Shown piece after piece: positions 1 through 11,712 of a stretch of 64,000 bases of DNA. Source of the DNA: Sphagnum magellanicum (Eukaryota; Streptophyta; Sphagnopsida; Sphagnales; Sphagnaceae); NCBI GenBank assembly GCA_021904315.1, contig CM038912.1, positions 13,541,061-13,605,060 on the forward strand. Reading direction: 5' to 3'. Within the stretch, counting starts at the first letter, position 1. Each line of letters starts with the position of its first letter. Made by a program: the position numbers and the translations under genes. The notes beneath the pieces were generated by a model that saw only the letters and a list, made by a program, of their open reading frames with translations, did not search any database and had not been told where the DNA came from.

Positions 1-3000
1 TGTCTTTCGTTGTCACATTGTGTCATGAAAAAATGTGAATACTATGTGGTATTTATGGCCTTGACCCAATCCCCAAGCTCCTTGTTCATTGACAATTCAA
101 AATTCATGACAACCAATAATGATGTAAAACAATTGCATTTTTAAAGCCTTAAACAATATTTTTTTAGATTCCAAGAGGCCTCCCATTAACTCCAACATAG
201 GATGATTATCTACTGCAAAAAATAGGTTTGGTTGTTCCTACATTTCTGAAAAAAGATGCGCAAATTGAATCAACATTAACAACTTCACTACTTTCATGGC
301 GTCAACAAGAATAAATATAAATTGCACAACAAACAAACAAATTAGAAATCACACTAGACTGCAAGAGAAGAAGAAAGGAGAATGTTCAATGATCGCATCG
401 CACTACATTGTGCACAAGTAGAAGAGTTGTTCTATACTACATCGAAGAATTTTTTTAAAAAGTGTCTTATACCACACTACATTGCTTGAGAAGAAGCAAA
501 ATTGTTTGCACCACATTGCATTATGAAAGAAGAAGGAAGAATTGCACAACAACGCACGAGCAAAAAAAACATTACTACCTTGCATTACACCACAACACAC
601 AAGGAAAAGAAAATTTGGTACATTGCAATGTGCTGCAATTGCATAAAATAACAACACAGAAAGTTGTGAGAGCTCTAAGAAAAAAATTCCCAAAATTGTA
701 GGAGAGAAATCAAATGAAATTTTGTGAGAAGGCACACAAGATTTAAAAGATAGAAGAGAAATGGAATGAGAACTCATGAGAAGGCATACATAATCTTTAA
801 GAAAAGAAAGTTCTCACAAGGAGAGGGAAAAAAAGGTTGCTTACACATCCTAACTTTCAATGCACCATCATGAATGGAGATGTGTCATTTATGACAACTA
901 CCCTACCTACTAACAAAAAAAACTATTAGTTTGAACAATGATATGCGTAATCCATTATGAATGAATAATCAAATGTCATGAATAGTCCATTGTGAATCCA
1001 TAATTTTCATGTCAAATTGACAATGGATTATTCACAATGGACTTTTGAAAAGATGACATTACATTTTTCAAATAAATATAATGAAAAACATGGGTTCAAA
1101 AATTATGTCATAGTAATGTTAAAATACAAATTGCAAAACAGATGACCATCAAAATATAAGGATTGTAAAAATAATATGCATTGAAACTTTCCTAATACAA
1201 GAAATTTTCTTTTTAAAAAAATGCCATAAATTTCATTCTTTTTATCATTGATAATGCATTTCACATTGAAATATTCAAACTTTCAGATGGATTTTTGAAC
1301 CAATCAGATGCTTAGTGCTATATGGAGGGTGGTCGATTAATACTTTTGATAAAAACATAGGGGATAATTATATGAATTATTATGACTACAAGAATTTTAG
1401 TTAGTGTAAGATTTAGGGTTTCCAAAACATCAAAATTGAATCACCTAACTTTAATTTTACCTAAACATTAGATTTAGGAATGGTTAATTGGAACAAGGGT
1501 TGGCTCCAAGTATGTGATGAAAGGCATTTTTCTTTGGTGCCTTTTGGTGTGACAACAATTCTTTCAACTTGCCCTTCTTTTGACAACCTATTTTAACTTT
1601 CAAATAACATGTGTGATATGCATGGCTTGGGGCAAAACCAATTATGTATATAATATTAGAAACTTGCAATCCTTGGAAAAGTAAATACATAATCTTGTTT
1701 GGATGGTGAAAACAATAATTATGTATTCTTGAATTTTGGCTTTAATGTTTTGTTAGAATTGATTGATAAAGAATCTTAAATGATTTTACCTTTAAACAAA
1801 GAGGCGGGTTTAATCAATGATGTGTTGTTTGTTGGTTCAATTGTTACACTCATATTTGTGCATGAATTATTTGTTTGATTTGCCTTCTATAAGCAAGGAA
1901 ACCTAAAGCCTTGATTAAGAAGCACACCAAGTTAGGAAGGTGGCTTTCCAAACATGATGGATCTTCTTTCTATCATTGAAATAATTTAATGATAATTTAG
2001 CAAAGTGGAAAGATGTTACATATTATATGTTTGATAATTGATTCATCATATTGAGTTTTCCATGATAGAATCAACATTATTTAATTGTAATTAATAACAT
2101 CATAATCAAAAGTTCCATTCAAATTAAATTCCACTTTGGTGTTCCATCTTCACAAAAATAAATCGTGCAAATTCCATTTCACATTTCACCCCTAAAAAAT
2201 CCAATGGTTAGGTTTTTTCTTGTGGCATATGTTATTAAAAACATTTCAATCATTACATAACTTGACTTAAGGTGGGATTTAACAAGCTTGTGGGTGAAAA
2301 TTTTATGTAATTTAAAAACATCTAATAAGTAGAATTGAAATAGTTAAAATTCATGACCATGACTATACATGTGCATTATGCATGGTTGTAGGTTCATGAA
2401 TAAGCCATGTTAAATAGGTTCATGAAGAGGCCAAACCATCATACATGATACAAACATCACCAAATCAATTAAACACCCAAAAACCATTTGGATAATTATG
2501 GTGGACCCTTGGAAGAGGATTGGACAATCATGTTGCCCCACCATAAAAATTAAAAAGTCCAATACCCTTGCAGGTTGAAAAGCTTATGTACCATAAAATG
2601 GGCACTACAATCATCTCAAGACTTGTTTGACCTAGTAGGTTGAGATGTTATTCCACAAGGCAGTATTGAGTTCTACCAAGGTTTGTTCCATAATTTAGTT
2701 ATGGTTCTATGAAGGGATAATGGTTTTTAACAATGTCTATTCCATAATGTAAATAATGAATTTTTTTAGTTGTTTGCATGGATAAATTAATGATTTCTTA
2801 CATGTATGTGTAAACAACAACATGGAATGAGAGGCCCAAAAGGCCTTTCCCTTTTAGTTGTAACAACCTTTATCAAACAATGAATTTCAATTACACTCCA
2901 AAAAATGCAAGCTTCTGCCATTTTAAATCAATTAATAGCAACTAGTGGTAACCTGTGCATGCAAGGCACAACACGACATTGAAGCAACGATGACCCCTGA

Positions 3001-3059
3001 TGACGACCCCTGAAACCCTAAAGTTCAACGACATTCTGCCATTTCAGAAAGTCATGACT
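1..3059. other. AT-rich intergenic DNA, no gene seen
   Basis: Only short open frames occur, and none carries a recognisable domain or convincing splice structure. A small hairpin-forming inverted repeat is listed separately. I see no LTR, terminal inverted repeat or RNA gene here. Confidence 0.6.
985..1042. repeat. Short inverted repeat (hairpin)
   Basis: The left arm GTCCATTGTGAATCCAT (985-1001) is almost perfectly complementary to the right arm at 1023-1042, with a loop of about 20 bases. A related half-site lies just upstream (about 956-975). It could be the core of an old MITE or a chance palindrome; no target duplication is obvious. Confidence 0.45.
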
Positions 3060-3370
3060 ATGGAAAATTGGAAAAATATAAAGAACCGCCGGTTCCATAT
3101 TTTAGTTCATTGATTTTTTGAGAACCGTGAGAACGAATGGTAAGAACCACCCTTCTAATAACCCACTAATGGTGGTTGGTTCCAGTGTTAGTTCCGGTTT
3201 TTTGAATTTTTTTCCCCATAATCAAAGAATCACCGGTTCCGATTCTTTCAAAAGAAGAACCAGAGGTTTTACGAAAGAACCGGTAAAAAAAACGCACTGG
3301 TTCTTAGACTTTCTTTTTTTTTCCTGAAAATTTGGGAACCGTGGTTATATAGCCACATCGATTGTTTGAA
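3060..3370. repeat. Cluster of AACCGGTTC-like motifs
   Basis: About ten copies of GGTTC/GAACC half-sites, several as full ACCGGTTC palindromes, lie within 300 bp of otherwise AT-rich DNA. Dense GGTTC/GAACC motifs are typical of the subterminal regions of some plant hAT transposons, which is the best guess. I could not find matching termini or an 8-bp target duplication. Confidence 0.35.
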
Positions 3371-3565
3371 AATTTTAAAAAGCGACTGCTAGGTGAATGG
3401 TGCATACCCGATATGATAACCGAAGGGCATTTTTCATTCATTCATATTCACAGAAGCGCCCCACAGTGATGGGAAAGCATGCGTTCGTGCCCTATTAAGT
3501 ACGATGGGAACGTACTTTCTTTTCCTACGTGGCGGAACGGGCCATTCCAAGAAATAACTGACATA

Positions 3566-3594
3566 CCCCCCCCCCCCCCCCCCCCCCCCCCCCC
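3566..3594. repeat. Poly-C tract of 29 bases
   Basis: An uninterrupted run of 29 C lies between ACATA and GCCCTGG. It is the only such run in the window and sits in a locally GC-richer patch (3430-3850). Open frames crossing it on both strands are artefacts of the homopolymer. Its exact length may be unreliable in the assembly. Confidence 0.9.
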
Positions 3595-3631
3595 GCCCTG
3601 GCGGTTTTTTATATTTTTCCAATCGCTACTA

Positions 3632-3787
3632 AACACTGGTTTCCATCGGATCACACTGGGCCAGAGTGATTCAGCACCCGCCGAACACCATCCATCCACT
3701 AGATGCCTGAACACCGGTTTCCATCGGATCATATTGGGCTAGAGTGATTCAGCACCCACCGGCGCACCATCCATCCACTGGATGCCT
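3632..3787. repeat. Tandem duplication, 78-bp unit, two copies
   Basis: The block starting AACACTGGTTTCCATCGGAT at 3632 recurs at 3710 with a few substitutions, giving a period of 78 bp and two full copies. The unit is GC-richer than its surroundings. 78 is a multiple of three, but no frame shows a recognisable protein. Confidence 0.85.
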
Positions 3788-3799
3788 AAACTTGTTGTG

Positions 3800-6700
3800 G
3801 ATGAACATGAACCTTTCCCGTGCCCAGCTCGCCCGTGCTAGCCCACCGTCACAAACTAACTAAGTGACAGACAAACTTATTGAATTAATATATTAGATGG
3901 GGTTAGTTGCCTTAAGCTCTTGGCTTTTGTAGCTTGTTTAGATCCCCCACCCATTATCATTCAAATATTTTAATTTTGTTTTAGGTGACTTGAATTTTAT
4001 ACTTAAAGTGCATTTACACCAAAGGACTTAAGGTATATTGTCAACAACAATAAAAAATTAATGTGATGCAAGTATGTATTTATAAAACAACCTATCCTTA
4101 CCTTTACTTAGTCCTACACCTAGATTTATGCTATCACCATTTAAACCTAATTTGTAAAATATTAATTTGTAGGTTAATTATAGGTTATGACAATTGTTAG
4201 CCATGATGATGAGCCAAAAATTAAGCACTATCATTTTGAACAAAACCTTTTTGAACCTTTCCTCTCTCATTATGTCTCTTGTTCTCTCTTTTACTTGCTT
4301 CATTTTTTTCATTAATGTTGGGTTATAAATACATGGTTGGGGTATATAAAATGAATGTCTCATCAAATATCAAATGTATGTGTATAAAACGCTCAAGTGT
4401 GACAAGAACCAAATGTCCTAAATTTCTCATGTACAAGAACTTTCAAAAAAATGAAAATTAAATTGGGCACTTAAAGCTATTGATAAAACATGGCCCACAT
4501 TGGATAAATTTTGTTGTTCTTAATTTCATAGGTGCAAATAATGGAATCTACATGCATGTATCAAAGTACCCAAGGGAATTTATTTCATTTGATATGAAAG
4601 AGAAAGGGGAAATTTATGATAAACTTTAAGTCTTGTGAGGGAAAAGGTTAATTTAAGAAGTTGTAGGAATTGTAATTGTGTTTTAGATGGGATACCTTGA
4701 TCATGTTTTTACCTTGTTATTATATTTTTCTGTTTTCTTAAATTTTTAAAGTTTTTTTTGTCACATTCAAATTTTTCTTTTGTTTTTTGCACTCAAATTT
4801 TTTTGGGTGCAACTTTTAGTGCTTTCAAACTAGCCACAGTAGGATGTGCAACATGCTTCAAATTTCACTCCCATCTATTGTTTTGCTTGTTCACAAATCA
4901 TTTTATGATTTATCTTTATTAGTGATTTGGTTTTGTCCTTGCACTTAAATAATTTTTGTTGCATTCAAATTGATCTTGCCCTAATCATAGTGTTTTCATA
5001 ACTCATAGAACTTTCATTACCTTTTCTATATTTATTTCTTCTATCTTGTTTCCACTATTTCAAGTGCCCAATCTTGTCATAAAATTGTCAAAGTATGTGC
5101 TTTGTAGTTTCTTTACATGTAATTGTGTTTTCATTTTCCTTCAACTTTTCATTATGATATTGTTGAAGTTCTTGCTTTTGTTTCAACTTTATACATGTTG
5201 TTTTGTGACATTAAAGTGGTGCACTCACTTTACAAATTGACTCATAAAACGTGTTATGTACAATGTAATGAAATGTTTGTTATTAAACATCTCTTTAATA
5301 TTCATAGAATAAGACTACAAGGGTATTACTTTACATGTGGTCCCTATTTTCTCCTTAGGCTAGGGGTCCAAATAGGGTCTCATTATGGATAATGTTTATA
5401 CTCAAGGTTCCTTCCAAACTAAGTGAAGAATGTATTTAATATCTATCCCTTCCATTCTATTATCACATTTGGAAACTCTATTGGTTAGGGTTTGGTTGCT
5501 TTGGTATAAATTGCAAAAAAAAAGCCTTGCAAATATACTATTGTTGGTTTTTTTTTTTTCAAGTTTGAGAGTTCAACACAAAAAACATGATTGTCAAATA
5601 ACTATCAATTGTCTATTAGTTGCCTATTAGTGTTAAACAATAGTAAAGGAATAAAGTTTCCTTATGGTTTCATTCAAAAAGTTTTTAGGTTATTTCTTAA
5701 TTAATTCACTTCTCCTTTGTCCTCTAACATTTATTTTTCTGAACCTTTTACTTGACAAATTCAACCACTACCAATTTACACATATTTGATCAACCCTTCT
5801 TATGTATATCAAAATTTTCAATCAACATATAATTCAAATTTCACCATTATTTTAATCTATTGACACCATATGCCCACAACCACCCTCCCCATGCTTTTAC
5901 ATCAACAAAACATTAAAAACACCATTGTTTCCTCAAGCCAACAAGACTAAGGTTTAGAAGAAAAAAAAATCGAAAAAAAATCCATGCCCCCAAAACAACA
6001 AATTTCAAGTAGGTTCACCCTTTCTTCCCTCTACTATCTTCTTACTAATACCCACCATTCTTCCTACATCCTTTGGCCTTTTTTTTCTTTGATTTCCCCC
6101 AAAAATTCTTAGGCACTCATGTTTCACTCATTCAAAAATGGCTAAAAGTAACTATTAGCTCAAGTAATAACATAAACATGTTACCTCCCTTTCTATCACT
6201 CTTTGTGCCTCCTATTTTGCCTTCAAATGTTTTTCCATTACCTCCAAATCGGCCTCCTTCCAACACCTTTCCCCCAAATTTTTCATAATGTTTCAAATAA
6301 TTTTCATTTTTGTTTGTCCTCCCTTAAAGCCCATTGCAACTTCTACTTGAACCTAAAGATTCACCCCCATGAACGATGGATGGACACTTGTCATGAAGTA
6401 CATGCATCCTAAGTTTGTTAGTAGGTTGTAGCACTAAGCAGTTCAAGTAGAATTTTATGTTTGGATGTTATCTAGTAGCAATTCAATTACAAAGACACCA
6501 TTAGTTTGACAACCAATTTGCCAATGCTTTACAATTAAAGTATCGATAGACTCCATATAACCTATTATCTTGTCATTGGTGCCATCATTTTACCAAACTT
6601 ACTTTAAGCTTTGGTCATGACTACTTGACAAGGCTTTATCCTAAAGAATGAATTAATTAAAGTGGATATTGTCCTATTACAAAACTATGCATAATTATCT

Positions 6701-7785
6701 CTTTAAATCTAGTGGAAATAGGCGTGTTTAACATTTGCAATTGGAACGTCTTTTGTGAATATGGTACTCCATGGATTTGTCTTTGTTGTTAATGTGATTT
6801 CTAAAAGGTTAGGTTGATGGCCACAATGGGAAGACTTGGCTAAGGTGATGATGGGATTTAAACAATTTTGTGGATTGCTTTGATCCATGGAATAATCAAT
6901 TGCATGCAAATCCACATCCATAAACCCATGGGTACATTTGTTGTAAACTACTTTTCCTACAAGTTGAAAACTCAGAACATGTAGTTACAAATTGTTATCA
7001 ACGATGAAAGATGTGCCAGATGTATTTGTGGGCATGTCAAGTTCCATGAATGATTCCCATGATATTGTGATTGCCTAGTTTTTATGAGAAAGCAACTTAC
7101 AGTGGTCTATTCAACCCTAAAAATTGGATCCCAAAATAAAATTTCCCTCTACAAAATAGGGGATAAGGGTTATCATCTAATGTGACCCTATCTCATGATC
7201 CCCCATAAACAAAGAGTCAAGATTTGACATACCATTTAAATTTTTTTTATAATTAGTAGCTTTTAAGGGGGAGAAATGCAATCATGGTTCTTAAGAAAGT
7301 GTTTAAAATATTGTTGGTAAAAATCAACTTCTAAATTATTTTCATACTTGATCATATTATATTTTGTTGTGTGTTCTAGAATCCTAGATGGAAGGGATGT
7401 AGATGGGGATGCATTGATGTTTCAATTGGAGTGAGAAGATTAACCTAATCCTCACTTGGTGTAGCAATCAAATGATAGAACATGGTAGGTGCAAGAATTA
7501 TGGAGCTAGAAGTAATGAAATTATAAAATCTAGCTAGAAACGCTTACTTGAAACATATATATGGGAGTAGGAAAACATGAAGAAAACGAACATATTTTTT
7601 AAAAAATGAATTGAAAAATTGTTTGAACTTTCATCAAATTATGCTTTTAAATTCAATTTGATTTGTTGTTCTTATACACAAATGTTTACTCTTTTGTTAT
7701 ATCTTGGTTCTTCACCACTAATTGATCATCAAACAAAGATTCAAATAGTTTTATCAGAAAAGGAATGAATTTTTGGTCTTTAATG
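3800..7785. other. AT-rich intergenic DNA, no gene seen
   Basis: Short open frames at 5046-5392 and 6073-6412 are hydrophobic or proline-rich because of T-rich and C-rich stretches. They have no recognisable domain or splice context. Nothing else can be supported here. Confidence 0.55.
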
Positions 7786-8210
7786 TGTTAGAAATACTAT
7801 TCGTTTCTAATTCCCAATGTTGATGAATGTGTCAAACATTCATCAAAAGGATGAATAGTATTCACATCCTTGTAATAGTTAGGTTAGGGTTTAGAAGTGG
7901 AGATTACTTAGGGTTTGGCGGTGATTAGGGTTAGGGTTTGGCGACGGCTAGGTTAGGGTTAAGTGGCGGCTACTTTAGGGTTAGGAAATAGTATATAATT
8001 GAGTGGTTTTGAGTTGTCTTTCATTCTCTCCTTTCATGGTTTTGAGTGCACGTAGAACTTTCAAGCCTTGTTAGTAGTTACAAGCCATAATTTGTGATTG
8101 TAGCATTCGAAGCATACAACCTTTGTGATTTCTTGTTAGTTAATATGATTGTTCCATTTCATGAACTTTGAATGTTTCATTTCTTGCTTGTTTTGAAGTT
8201 GTTTCCAACA
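7786..8210 (+). mobile_element. Solo copia LTR with 5-bp target duplication
   Basis: This 425-bp block starts TGTTAGAAATACTATTCG and ends GTTGTTTCCAACA. It matches the LTRs of copia elements A, B and C in this window. TAATG stands immediately before it (7781-7785) and after it (8211-8215), so this is a clean insertion later reduced to one LTR by recombination between two LTRs. Inside are several TTAGGGTT(T)GG units alternating with GGCGGCTA, and a TATA-like TATATAA at about 7992. Its TG...CA ends are intact, unlike the TA ends seen on some family members. Confidence 0.92.
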
Positions 8211-8680
8211 TAATGGACACATGGCACATTGTATTGTTGAGATTCAATAGGATGTTCATCATGTTTTTGTTCATTTTGTGAACTTTTCTTGTCTTTCTCC
8301 TTTAAACATTATAGATATTGTTTGAAAGTCATTTTAAAAAATATTTTTTTACTTTTGTTAATGTCTGAGTGAACTAAGTCAATTCAGTCCATTGCATCCA
8401 CAATGATTTTGTTGAACTCTTGTCTATGATTTTGATGATTGGCATGAATATTGATGACCAATTCTTTGTGACTCCTATGTTCCCAAAAAATTTTAGTGCA
8501 TGCATTATTGATGGTATGTTGTTTCTAATTATAATGTTATGCAATATGGAGAATTAACAAGATTGATGATCATAGGACCAATTTATGGGTGATTTGGTCC
8601 AAAGGATTGTGGATAAATTTCAAGATTGAGTATGTTCTTTGGATTCAATCCTAGATTAAAACCTTGAATAAATTGTTGAA
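8211..8680. other. Intergenic, no gene seen
   Basis: AT-rich DNA between the solo LTR and the next MITE. No coding or RNA feature is recognised. Confidence 0.5.
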
Positions 8681-8817
8681 CATTATGAGAAATCATGTCT
8701 TTTACAACTTGTTTTATGCAACTAAAAAATGTCCTTTAGTTTGAGTTGCAAACTAGTTCTAAGGGACAAATTTTAATTGCATAGGACAAGTTGCAAAGGA
8801 CATGAATTCTCATAGTA
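8681..8817. mobile_element. Degenerate CACTA-like MITE (137 bp)
   Basis: The left end CATTATGAGAAATCATGTC and the reverse complement of the right end, ATACTATGAGAATTCATGTC, form terminal inverted repeats that continue through TTTGCAACTTG. Size, layout and terminal motif resemble the 135-bp MITE at 16065 and the TATGAGAAA ends of the element at 9968. One terminal C and one G are mutated. The flanking triplets GAA and TAA do not match exactly, so the target duplication is uncertain. Confidence 0.6.
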
Positions 8818-9967
8818 TAACTTTTTTGTTTTCATTATATATAAAAAAGTTGTTTACACAAAAAATTCCATCAAAGAGCAAGTCATGCACATGTAAATGT
8901 TCTTTGTGTTTGTTTAATTATGTTGGGTAAAAATAGTTGAAAACACATTAAACCCCCCACTAATTATAATCATAAGTATAATCTTTCAATGATTATTTTT
9001 TGTGGTAACATATATATGGGCATCATTGTATTGTAGCTTGTTTTAAGTATATTTGATTAGCCTTAAATTTAAGCTAGTTAATTATTTTTAAAAATCCAAT
9101 AAACATTGAAGAATTTGAGGATATGGAAAATATTTGTGACAAAATAATACCCATCACAAAGTTTGAAAATATGCATATATATATAAAACTAGGATTATGG
9201 GCGAAATTTTTGGGTGAAATATTTTGTGGTGATATTGATATAGTTCAATTGAATATATGGCCAATTAATTAAGTTTTTAAAAATTGGTTTTAAATCCACT
9301 AATTTTAATTAAAATTTTTTTTTTTGAGAAACAAATGCATAGTAATATTTTCATTTAAAGAAAAAATCACTATAATATGAAAGAGGACACGATCTCATAA
9401 TTGGGCATTGCATTATTTTTTTGTTCAATTTTTTAGTTGATTAACATTTCAAGAATCACAAACATGAAGCCCTATTGGTGTAAAAAAATGTAAGTTATTA
9501 TGTACATTGATTTTATTTAATTCTTTTCATCTAACCATTGAATCAAGATTTACTCATAGTGAACTTTAGGTTCCAAAATGTTGTCATGTACATTTTAAAT
9601 CTTTTTTCTTGTGTTTATGATTGGTAAATGATATACAACACCTTTTATGGTGAAAAGTGATTCACCTTTAATATGTTTAACCCAAATTCCATCTTTTGGT
9701 GTTTTTGGGTTTTTCACATACAATGTAACATTCTTTTTCCCTATAAAGCTTCAATAGTTTTGTAGTAATCTTTATCAAATTGTCTTGGTAGAAGGAAGTT
9801 ATATCACTATTCTATTGACAAGTCCCAATAAAAGGTGTTGTGCCTTGTATCAAGTTGTGATGGTTGAAAATTTTCTTCTTGTTGCCATTTTTCTTTGCAC
9901 ATCCTCCCATTTTGTGTTCTTTTTCTCATGTTTTTTATTGTAGGTATTATGTTATTTTGTTCCATTT
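8818..9967. other. AT-rich intergenic DNA, no gene seen
   Basis: No coding potential or repeat family is recognised. The minus-strand frame at 9807-10097 runs across the left end of the CACTA element and has no domain. Confidence 0.5.
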
Positions 9968-11709
9968 CACTATGAGAAAAAGGGGTGTTTTGTAACTCAC
10001 CATATTTATACGTTGTGAGTGCTAATAGACAAATTGCATGAGTTGCAATTTTGCAACTCATCATATGTACAGTGCAACTCAATTGCAATTCAATCAAAAC
10101 AACTCATTTTCAACTATTATGTAATTCCGTTATACTTGCACCCATGATGTCATGCTAACATCATTGATTATCATCCATCTATCAAAATCTAACACGTGGC
10201 ACTATGAAGATTTTTTGACATAAAAATTATTATTTTTTCCAAATATTGATTTTCATTGTTCATTATGATTGTTAATGATGGTCTAAAATTGTGACACATG
10301 GCACAATAGAATAATTACCACATGGCATATTAATTATATTCTGGAATAAATAATATATATAAGTAGCTAGGTAGGTCATACATAACCATAGGTAGGTAGG
10401 TAGGTAGGTAGGTTTTAAGACCTACATACCTACATATTTACCTAGGACTTAGCCATGAAATAACCATGAATTTTTTTTTTTTTAAATATGTTTTTCCTTT
10501 AAGTTAAGTTTTTTTGAATTCATCCCAAAAGTGGCACTTGTATTTTAATGTGAGAATATGAAAGAACAAACCTTCTTTATATAGTTTGTAACATAGGATT
10601 TGAAAACAAAGCATATGGGTTAGATTTTTTATTTGTTCCTTAGTTGCAAATTGAGTTGCTATTATAACACTTAAGCACTTAAGGCAAGCCAAATCCAAAG
10701 GGAGGGCTTCATTGTTTCTGGTGTCCCAAAAAAAACTTCGACTCTTCCTATTGCCACCTCTCGGGCATTAAAAATCGGCAAAAACATAATATAATTGAGA
10801 GAGTTATGGCCCCCCAAAGTATAGGGGGTCAAAAATTCAAAAAAAGAACCATCGAATGCTACAAAGGCCAAACACCTAAAAAAATCCTTGTATGTTGTTC
10901 TATTGTTATTAAAGTTCAAAGATGATTTTAGAACTTCAGGTGGCACTCTTATAACACTTTAAATCATTTTAAATGAATAAAAAAATCAAAAATTATGAGG
11001 TTTGAAAGTAAAAGGGGTCCAAAGAGAAAAAAAAGGGATTTTTTTTTTTTTTGGTCAATTGGAAAGTTTATTTCTTTTGTTATTTTTTCATTATTCCTTT
11101 TCCTTTACATTTCAAAGATAATTTATAAAGCTTGAGGTAGCGTTCCCATAACATTTTAAATCACTCAAAATGAAACACATGTGATGAATATATATCTTTA
11201 TTAAATTATAAATAGTTGTATTATAATCATAACATAGTTGAATAATAATATTTTAGTAGTGGTGCACTAGTGGTTAGGTTAATTGTATCAATGGGAATCA
11301 TAACAAAAAACAAGTTGCAAATGTATTCCATAATGGGTGATGAAAGTGTGAACACGTGGCATGATCGCATGTATGCGCATTGTACCTAATTGTAACATAA
11401 TTGTTGCTTTAGTAGCACGTTTATAGCAATTCTAAAGTAGTTCCCACATGTAACTACAATGCAACTTTTGAAAAAATCAAACATGGTTGACTACATATGT
11501 ATGTACGATGTGTATAAATTACTATATAGAAGACTCAATTTCAACTCACTTGCAACTATAGTACAACTAATTACTTTTCTAACACGACAATTTATTATAT
11601 AATACATTGTATTTTTAGGGGGATAGTTACACAATAATTGTATATGAGTTGTTTTTTGAGTTTTAGTTGTAGGGTAGTATGGTTTCGAGAAATGCAATTT
11701 CTCATAGTG
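9968..11709. mobile_element. Non-autonomous CACTA transposon with TTT target duplication
   Basis: The left terminus reads CACTATGAGAAAAAGGGG and the right terminus, reverse-complemented, CACTATGAGAAATTGC, giving a 12-bp perfect terminal repeat. TTT flanks both ends (9965-9967 and 11710-11712), the 3-bp duplication typical of CACTA/En-Spm. Repeated TTGCAACT/AGTTGCAA motifs near both ends look like subterminal transposase-binding repeats. The 1742-bp element has no transposase. A 91-codon minus-strand frame (10671-10946) has no recognised domain. Mobilisation would need TNP2 from elsewhere. Confidence 0.85.
10389..10413. repeat. (TAGG)n microsatellite
   Basis: Six TAGG units, followed closely by inverted copies (CCTACATACCTACA), lie inside the CACTA element. 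A similar TAGG/CCTA-rich zone is found inside the CACTA-like element at 34520-37235. Confidence 0.9.
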
Positions 11710-11712
11710 TTT

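Noticed and set aside
3434-3742. Three overlapping open frames across the poly-C tract on both strands
   Set aside because: They are open only because poly-C/poly-G lacks stops; the poly-Pro and poly-Gly stretches and the frames around them show no domain.
6073-6412. Proline-rich open frames
   Set aside because: They result from C/T-rich low-complexity sequence and lack any domain or splice context.
10671-10946. 91-codon open frame as a gene
   Set aside because: It lies inside a non-autonomous CACTA element, has no recognised domain, and no supporting splice or start context; kept only as a remark.
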